22,486 nucleotides of DNA from Chrysochromulina parva. Lineage: Eukaryota > Haptophyta > Prymnesiales > Chrysochromulinaceae. Positions within the stretch are counted from its first letter, which is position 1, and every line of letters starts with the position of its first letter. Shown piece by piece: positions 16,760-22,486 of the stretch. The notes beneath the pieces were generated by a model that saw only the letters and a program-made list of their open reading frames with translations, did no database searches and was not told the origin of the DNA. The position numbers and the translations under genes are program-made. The stretch lies in contig PJAB01000657.1 in assembly GCA_002887195.1 (NCBI GenBank), positions 1-22,486 of the forward strand, written 5' to 3'.

Positions 16760-19700
16760 TCATGCACGCTCGGGAGAGCCGGCCATCGCCGCCGAAGGGC
16801 CGCTGAAGCCTCCGAAAGAGAAGAGAGCCCTTAAGTCGACCCGATCGAAGGCGGAGTGCTGGAGCGCGCGGGACGCTTGGGCGTCGAGCTCGGTGAACAC
16901 CGCCTTCTCGTCCACGCTCAGAGGCGTGATGGCCAGCTTGTCGTGGCGACGCTTGTTGTCCGCCTCGATCTTGGTCGTCGCCCACTTGGTATCGAAGAGG
17001 GATTTGAAGAAGAGCATCTGGGTGTGCAGCTGCTTGTCACTGTACGTCTTGAGCATGCGCCCCTTGCAGCGCGGCACGGTGCAGGCGGGGAAGAGAGGCA
17101 TGCCCGCCTCGTCATGCGCCACGTGCGTCGAGAGTCCCTTGGACTGCTCTCGGCACGAGGGCTCGTCGCACTGCAGCTTGGCCGTGTAGTAGGAGGTCAG
17201 CTCTCGCCGCGTCGCGAGCGTGAGCGCATTCTGGAGCTGCGTGCGCCCGTACGGCGTCGAGCAGCCCGAGCAGGAGAGCGCGCGCGCGCCGAGCCACTCG
17301 CCGCTCACGGCGACGGCGCCCGAGACGGCGCCCTGCCCGAGCAGCCCACGGAACGGGTGGGTCTGCTTGCACTTGAGGCACTTGACCGAGAGCGGCTTGG
17401 CGTCCGTGAACTTGGACAACTCATTCGAGGCGCCGCCGAGGTGTGCGAAGTCATCGCGCTCACCGGCGGCCGAGTAGACCTGAAACTTGGAGCCGTCGAG
17501 GCCAAGCGCCTCGGCCACCTGCGCCGAGTCGAGGCCGTCGATGGGCTCGCACAGACGCCATATGGGTGGGTGCAGCTGCTGCGCGAGGTACCACTGCGTG
17601 TCGATCTGGAGCATGCCCTCCGCCTTGAGCACCGTCTTCGGATGGTACGCGCGCTCGGCGACGCTCGACTTGGACTGGTCCACGCACACGACGTACTCGA
17701 TGACGTCGCCGGGCGCGACGACCAGGCCTTGCTCGAGCATCGCCTTGGCCACGTGCACGTGCGGCTGGTTCTTGCCGTCGGGGTAGTCGTGGGGCGCCTT
17801 CGTGAGCGCCTTGGTGATGATGTACTGCTCGATGCCGAGCTCGTTCTTCTCAATCTGGGCCGCGACCCCGCGCAGGTACTGCAGTATCTCGCTCACGAGC
17901 TCCTCACGCGCCTTGCCGCTCAGTATAAAGTCGAGCACGACCGAGCCCGCGGTGCGGGAGAGCGTGCACCAATCACGGCGCACGAGGTCGAGTCCCTTGG
18001 TCTCCCGCGTCGTCACGAGCTGTCCGTCCTTCTCCTCGACCATGAGCGCCGCGTACTTCTTCTTCTTGAGCAGCAGCATCGACGCCATGACGCCGTCGAT
18101 GTCGATCTCCATGTGCCGGTAGTGCTTGTTCACCTCACGCTTGAGTAGGTCCGCCATCTTTCGCGCCGCGGGCAGGTCGTTCGTGTTCGAATGCACCATG
18201 ATCGAGTCGGTGTCGCCGTAGATGACCTCGAGGTTGTTGTTGCCCGCCATCTCGACTGCATGCATCAGCGCGTCACGGCCACGCGACGTGATGAGCTCGG
18301 CGAGCGCACGGCAGTAGAAGCGCGAGCCGCTGAAGCCGAGGCAGCCGTACATGGAGTTGGCCATGATCTTGAGGGCCTTCTGCCGAATGTCGAGCTGCGT
18401 CTTGCGCTGAGGGTCCTTCTCCGCCTTGAGCAGCGCCTTGACCTCGCGACGGCGCGCCACGAGCATGCCGATCACGCGCGGCAGCACGCCCGTCTCCTTC
18501 GAGCCGGTGGGCAGCTCGGCAAGCGGCATGTTGCCTTCCACATCCGCTTTGGGGCGCTCGACCGTCGTGAAGCAGATGTTGTACTCCTGCACGATCGACG
18601 GGTAGAGCGAGTTGAAGTCGAGGAGCAGCACGAACTTGTCGTAGAAGCCGCGCTTCGGCTCGAGGACGAGGCCACCCGCGTACGCGGCCTTCTTGCGCCC
18701 CGACTGGCCAAAGCCGCGCCGGCCGCCGTCGTCGTCGTCGTCGGCCTCGACGACATCCGGCGGCGGCGGGCCATCCTCCTCCTCCTCGTCCGCGCCGCCC
18801 TTGTCGGCGACGTCCTTGGCCTTCGCTTTGCTCTTCTTGAGCTGGCGCGTCTTGTACGTCTCTTTATCAGGCTTGAGGTACTTGAGCTTGTGGAACTCGT
18901 GCAGCAGCAGGTACTCGATGCGCTCGGCACGCTTGCCCTGCAGCGATTTGGTCCACAGGTTGCCCGCGAGGTTGGTGAGCTGCTTCGTGAGCGGCAGCAC
19001 CATCATCTTGAACATGAGCTGCAGCGAAAGGAAGGCGTCGTTCTCGGTGCAGCGCACTAACGAGAGGAGTTGGCTCGTCTCCTCGAACATCGAGAGCACC
19101 TGCGCCGGGTCGATCTCTCGCTTGTCGGCCCCGAGCTGCGCGCGCGCGAGCTCACGCAGGCTATACGACCGCTGCGAGGGGAGCAGCTCGCGCGCCGACA
19201 GGTACGTGTCGCACATGAGCCGGCCCGCGATCACGGACCATTCAGCCCAGTTGCCCCCCGAGAAGGCCGAGTTGGTGCCGCTGAGCCGCGGCATGGTCTT
19301 GATGCGCATGCGACCCACTTTGGACCACTGCGCGATCTTGCACGCATTGAGCCGCTGGAGCAGCACGGAGAGGTCATGCGCGGCGATGTTGTGCCCGACA
19401 AGCACGTCCGCGTCGAGCGAGTGGAGCCGCGCGACCAGGTAGTTGAGCAGGGCGCGCTCGGTCGCACAGATCTCGAGCTTGAGCTTCTTGTCTGCCTGCA
19501 CGGTGCGCTGCAAGTCCCAGGGGTAGGAACGGCCGTCAGGCTTGCGAACGACGGAGAAGCTCGTGAGGGCCGTTGGGTTGGCTGTGGCTCCGTCGCACGA
19601 GACGGATGTGTGGGAGATGACTGACGCGAGGAGCACCTCGGGTGCGTGCTTCGCGTTGAGCATCGTCTGGATGTGCAGCGACGCGATCACGAGCGGCGGC

Positions 19701-21496
19701 GAGGGCGGCGGGTCGGCGAGCGGCGAGAGACACTTTTTGCCTCCGGGCAGCGTGAGCTCGAACTTGCACCACGTGGACGATGAGAGCGCGGGCGCGGCGC
19801 CGTCAAGCTTGAGCCAGCAAGGCCCCATGATGCGCCGTTTGAGCAAGAGCAGCTCGAGTGCCGAGGTCGACGTGCCGAAGATGCGCGAGAAGTACGTGCC
19901 CGATGCGTCGCAGGGCAGCGCGGGCAACTCGGCCGAGTAGGCCAGCTTGAGGTACGAGGAAGTGCCGTGTGGCACTTCGGCCTCCTCGAAGGCGTACGAG
20001 CGCTCGACCTTCTTGCACCCGAAGCGCGTGATGCGGTTCGCCTTGCACAGCGCTTGCACCTCCTGCCACACCTGCAGGAACTCGACTGGCTCACCGCACT
20101 CCTCATCGCCCACGAGCGCGTGCTGGCGCGGGCGCACGAACAAGTTGCGCTCGAGCCCCTTGAGCGAGACGCAGCACGAGGCGAACCCCTTGCCGTCGGC
20201 AAGCTTCACCTTGCCGAAGAGATAGACAGTCCCGGGCGCGTTGAGCTGATCTTCATACGCGTCGATCCAGTACATGCGGATCGAGCCGTCCTCTTCCGTC
20301 GGCGGCATCTGGCCGTCGGCGCCCGCGACGGCCGATCCGGCAGACGGCTGCGACGCCACCTCCTGCGAGGAGGCGCCCGACTCGTCCTCGACGACGGCAA
20401 ACCAATCGAGCCCTGTGCTCGCTGCCTCCTTGCGTGCCCAGGGCACCACGCGCTTGATGCCGTCGCCCATGTCGTCGGCCTCGTCGGCGGCGGGTGCGCC
20501 AAAGTCTTCGGCGGGTGCGCCAAAGTCTTCGGCAGCTGCCACGTCCTCCATCTTGACCGCCGCGTCGGCCGCGGACGCGCCAGGACCGCCGCCGTCTCCA
20601 ACAAAATCCTCGCACAGATCAGCGGCGGAGAGGCGAGGGGGGGCGCGCCGGTAGTCGTCATGCGTAGAGGCGCCGCTCTCCGCGGGCGCGGCGGGGCGGC
20701 CGAGCGGGAGCATCGAATTCGGCTTGTATTGCGGCATCGCCGGGCGCGCGGCCGACACCGCCGACGCGGCGGCGGTGCGCTTGGCGGCCGGGCGCTTGAT
20801 ACCAATCCCCATCGGATCGTGCTCAATCTCGCCGATGAGGCCCTCGAGGAGAGCATCGTCGTTCGCGTCGGTCTTCTTGGCGCCGCCAAGCGCTTTGGAG
20901 GGGCCGATGACGTCGCGCCCCGCACCGAGGAACATGGACGACACGCGCTCCGTCGCCGTCTTCTTCTTCCTAGCCGCAAGGTTGTTGAAGACGCCGCGCT
21001 TGCGCTCGGCGCCCTCCTCAGCGCCCTTGGCACGCTTATTGAGCGGCTCCTCGTCGCCCGAGTACTCGGCGTCGTCAAAGTCGTCCTGCCCGAAATCGAC
21101 GTACCCGTTGCCGTCTGTGCGCGGTGGTGAGGGCAAGCCCAGGTCAGCGACAGATGGCGGCGGCGGCGGCGGCGGCACCGCGCGGCCACGGCCTGTGATA
21201 GGGCGCACGCACCGTCGTCCTCAATAAAGTTATCCTCGCGGCGCTTGCTCACGAGCTCCTGGTACTTGTCCTCGTCCACGTCGTCGTACACGTCGTCTTC
21301 GACTTGGACCTATTGGATGGCGCGGTAGGCAGCTGAGTTAGGCAATCCTGCTGGCAGCGGCGTGCGCGAGGCGAGAGTGCGCCGCCCGCACCTGAAATTG
21401 GTCAGAGCGCTTGATGCCATTCTGTTTGAGGGAGGCGAGCTGCGCGAGCGCCTTCTGCTTCGCATTCGGCGCGATCTGGCGCCGCTGGCGGTCCAT
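16760..21496 (-). CDS. POLA1: DNA polymerase alpha catalytic subunit, two N-terminal introns
   Basis: Exons 21496-21392, 21309-21213 and 21114-16760 give 1518 residues. The introns are tiny (82 nt, GTGCGG...AATAG, phase 0; 98 nt, GTGCGT...CACAG, phase 1). The joined N-terminus reads ...SDQFQVQVEDDVYDDVDEDKY and ...IEDDDGNGYVDFG, the conserved Pol alpha N-terminal box, which confirms both joins. DALLEGLIGEIEHDP nearby may be the segment that contacts Ctf4/AND-1 (inferred). Family B motifs: DFNSLYPSI (motif A, from 900), ANSMYGCLGFS (motif B, Asn987) and YGDTDSIMV (motif C, from Tyr1033, catalytic Asp1035/1037). The exonuclease-like domain lacks proofreading features, as usual for Pol alpha. 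Two C-terminal Cys modules (CLKC 1313 with CSGC 1349; then CDEPSC and CTVPRC) bind metal and dock the B subunit and primase. A 21-bp duplication gives tandem AEDFGAP. Confidence 0.97.
20490..20531 (-). repeat. 21-bp coding tandem duplication in Pol alpha
   Basis: Two identical units (20490-20510, 20511-20531) encode a repeated AEDFGAP heptapeptide in the acidic, probably disordered N-terminal third of the polymerase. In-frame and identical, so probably recent. Confidence 0.85.
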
Positions 21497-21591
21497 CGCG
21501 CGCGTACAGGCCAGTGCCGCTTCCTGGCGCCTGTCTGGCGCGAATGCCGCCACGGCGCGCTCAAAACGGCGCTCGACAAAAACGGTGGCTG

Positions 21592-21993
21592 ATGAGAGCG
21601 CTACAGAACCTCGCCAAGCTCGTGTGGCTCCTTCTGCTTGCGGCTGCGCACGGCGCTGCACTATGCGGGGCGCCCATGCTGTGCGAACGTGCTGGCGGCC
21701 CTCGAAGACTGCTGGAATGCCTGGAATACCTCGCCCGCCGTCCATACTGTCACCGACGCGTGCAACGATCGAGAAGACCATTGACTGAGAAGACGCAGCG
21801 AGCGCTCTGCCGGCGTGATCACGGACGTTCACCGAGAGGAAAACAGACTCTTACCACTCTTCCATCTCCTCCACACCAAACTCCCAGAAGCCAGAACGCG
21901 AACACTCCAACACGCGTCGGCCGCGCGGCCGAGAGCCGCCGATGGGACTCTCTGCACTCTCTCAGGTCACTCTCTCCTGTGTCCTGTCTCTGA
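21592..21993 (+). CDS. Possible small secreted protein (weak)
   Basis: This is a 133-residue plus-strand frame whose first 25 residues look like a signal peptide: basic n-region (MRALQNLAK), then LVWLLLLAAA and a small-residue cleavage zone near AHGAALCG. A Cys-spaced segment follows (CGAPMLC, LECLEYLARRPYC), and then an Arg/Ser/Pro-rich tail with no family resemblance. It would be head-to-head with Pol alpha, only 95 bp between start codons. Against it: its second half is antisense to the kinase tail, GC-rich antisense frames are common here, and no homologue is recognised. It may be chance. Confidence 0.25.
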   Translation: MRALQNLAKLVWLLLLAAAHGAALCGAPMLCERAGGPRRLLECLEYLARRPYCHRRVQRSRRPLTEKTQRALCRRDHGRSPRGKQTLTTLPSPPHQTPRSQNANTPTRVGRAAESRRWDSLHSLRSLSPVSCL

Positions 21994-22245
21994 CTCGTCT
22001 GTCTCTCTCGACGGATTTCCCCCGCGATTCGAAGTCCATGTGGAGGTCTCCCCCTGTTTGGCAGCGGAGGACGACTCGTCGCTGCAGCCGGATCTTGGCG
22101 GGGTAGGGCTGAACTTTGGAGCGACGAGTCAGAGTCCGTCCATGCCGAACGTTGGGTCGCCGAGAGGGCTTGCATGCACGTTTCGAGCCTCTCGAGCACG
22201 GTGCTCATGCTCGGGCGGTCCTCTGGGCGCTGCGCCCAACACTCA
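21819..22245 (-). CDS. Protein kinase, C-terminal exon only (TKL/tyrosine-kinase-like)
   Basis: The frame opens after a CAG acceptor at 22246-22248 and immediately reads ECWAQRPEDRPSMSTVLERL, the subdomain XI signature (CWxxxPxxRPsmxxVlxxL) that closes the catalytic domain of TKL and tyrosine kinases. About 115 more residues follow, Ser/Arg/Pro-rich, with no recognised domain, to a stop at 21819; the real end may be earlier if another intron exists. The catalytic core must lie beyond the right edge (5' on this strand). The acceptor is odd: it is preceded by a GA and G run and not by a pyrimidine tract. No substrate or pathway can be inferred. Confidence 0.65.
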
Positions 22246-22486
22246 CTGCCCCCCCCCGCTCATGCGCCCTCTCTCTCTCTCTCGCATGCTCTGCGCATCC
22301 GCAAGCGCCCGGGACGGCGTTTCACTGGGAGCTAGTCCGCAAGCATCGCCCGGGACGGCGCTTAGATATCGGCATGCTCGCCATCAGCGGGTACGTAATG
22401 TAAAAAGTCGTGGCCAACGACCTTGGCCGTGTTCTCTCTTTCAGCGGGTCCGTAAGGTACAAAGTCGTCGCAAGCGAGCTTGGTCG
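22246..22486. repeat. Repeat-rich right edge: GA run, 38-bp and 57-bp repeats
   Basis: From left to right: a C10 run (22249-22258) and a CT microsatellite (about 22269-22283); two near copies of TCCGCAAGC..GCCCGGGACGGCG (22298 and 22336); then a 57-bp unit at 22384 and again at 22441, cut by the window edge (38 of 46 aligned bases identical). On the minus strand the 57-bp copies lie in a frame open from the edge to a stop at 22322, reading (S/R)SLATT(L/F)Y(L/I)T(D/Y)PL in each copy. This may be an intron of the kinase gene or part of an upstream coding exon. Confidence 0.6.

Noticed and set aside
16856..18148. A 430-codon plus-strand open frame antisense to Pol alpha
   Set aside because: Composition is that of a GC3-rich antisense shadow (Arg/Leu/Glu/His blocks) and no family pattern is visible; the minus strand holds unmistakable polymerase motifs.
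22116..22403. 95-codon plus-strand frame near the right edge
   Set aside because: Starts at TTG, is antisense to the kinase signature, and is made of low-complexity repeats.

Overview
This is a GC-rich nuclear window from a unicellular eukaryote, most likely a haptophyte or a similar microalga. The evidence is: an intronless tRNA-Asn with no encoded CCA; a replicative DNA polymerase alpha gene; a voltage-gated channel, an ataxin-10-like protein and a protein-kinase tail; and few short introns (82-247 nt), half of them with GTGCG-type donors, with AG acceptors. There are no operon signals or bacterial mobile elements. The lineage is inferred from style only and could not be checked against a database.

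Layout. Bases 1-140 are a purine tract beside a minus-strand tRNA-Asn (141-214) that has its own upstream TATA palindrome. On the plus strand follow a C2HC zinc-finger protein with long His/Gln tracts (589-1908) and a small unknown protein with a degenerate EF-hand-like stretch (2190-2780). An ABHD12/13-like serine hydrolase (3265-4635, minus) and a six-transmembrane channel with a cyclic-nucleotide-binding-like domain (5047-7489, plus, one intron) are divergent. Between them lies a 25-bp perfect inverted repeat. After a non-coding gap with an A-B-B-A repeat, every well-supported gene is on the minus strand: a degenerate dual-specificity-phosphatase-like protein (8366-9727, two introns, one full of repeats), a nicotinamide-riboside-kinase/ataxin-10 fusion (9875-12730), a 2-oxoglutarate/Fe(II) oxygenase (12944-13900), an AAAP/SLC38-type amino-acid transporter (14737-16258, one intron), DNA polymerase alpha catalytic subunit (16760-21496, two introns), and the last exon of a TKL/tyrosine-kinase-like protein kinase (21819-22245). 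The right edge holds a 57-bp repeat that stays open as protein on the minus strand.

The genes do not form an obvious pathway. They look like a normal stretch of compact algal housekeeping and signalling genes. The most unusual items are the kinase-ataxin-10 fusion in one uninterrupted 951-codon frame, the channel whose selectivity filter reads GTGGTD where GYGD is expected, the phosphatase-like domain whose P-loop arginine is missing, and the repeat structures placed at gene boundaries and inside one intron. Exon joins were worked out by hand from splice dinucleotides, frame and family similarity; none has transcript support here.
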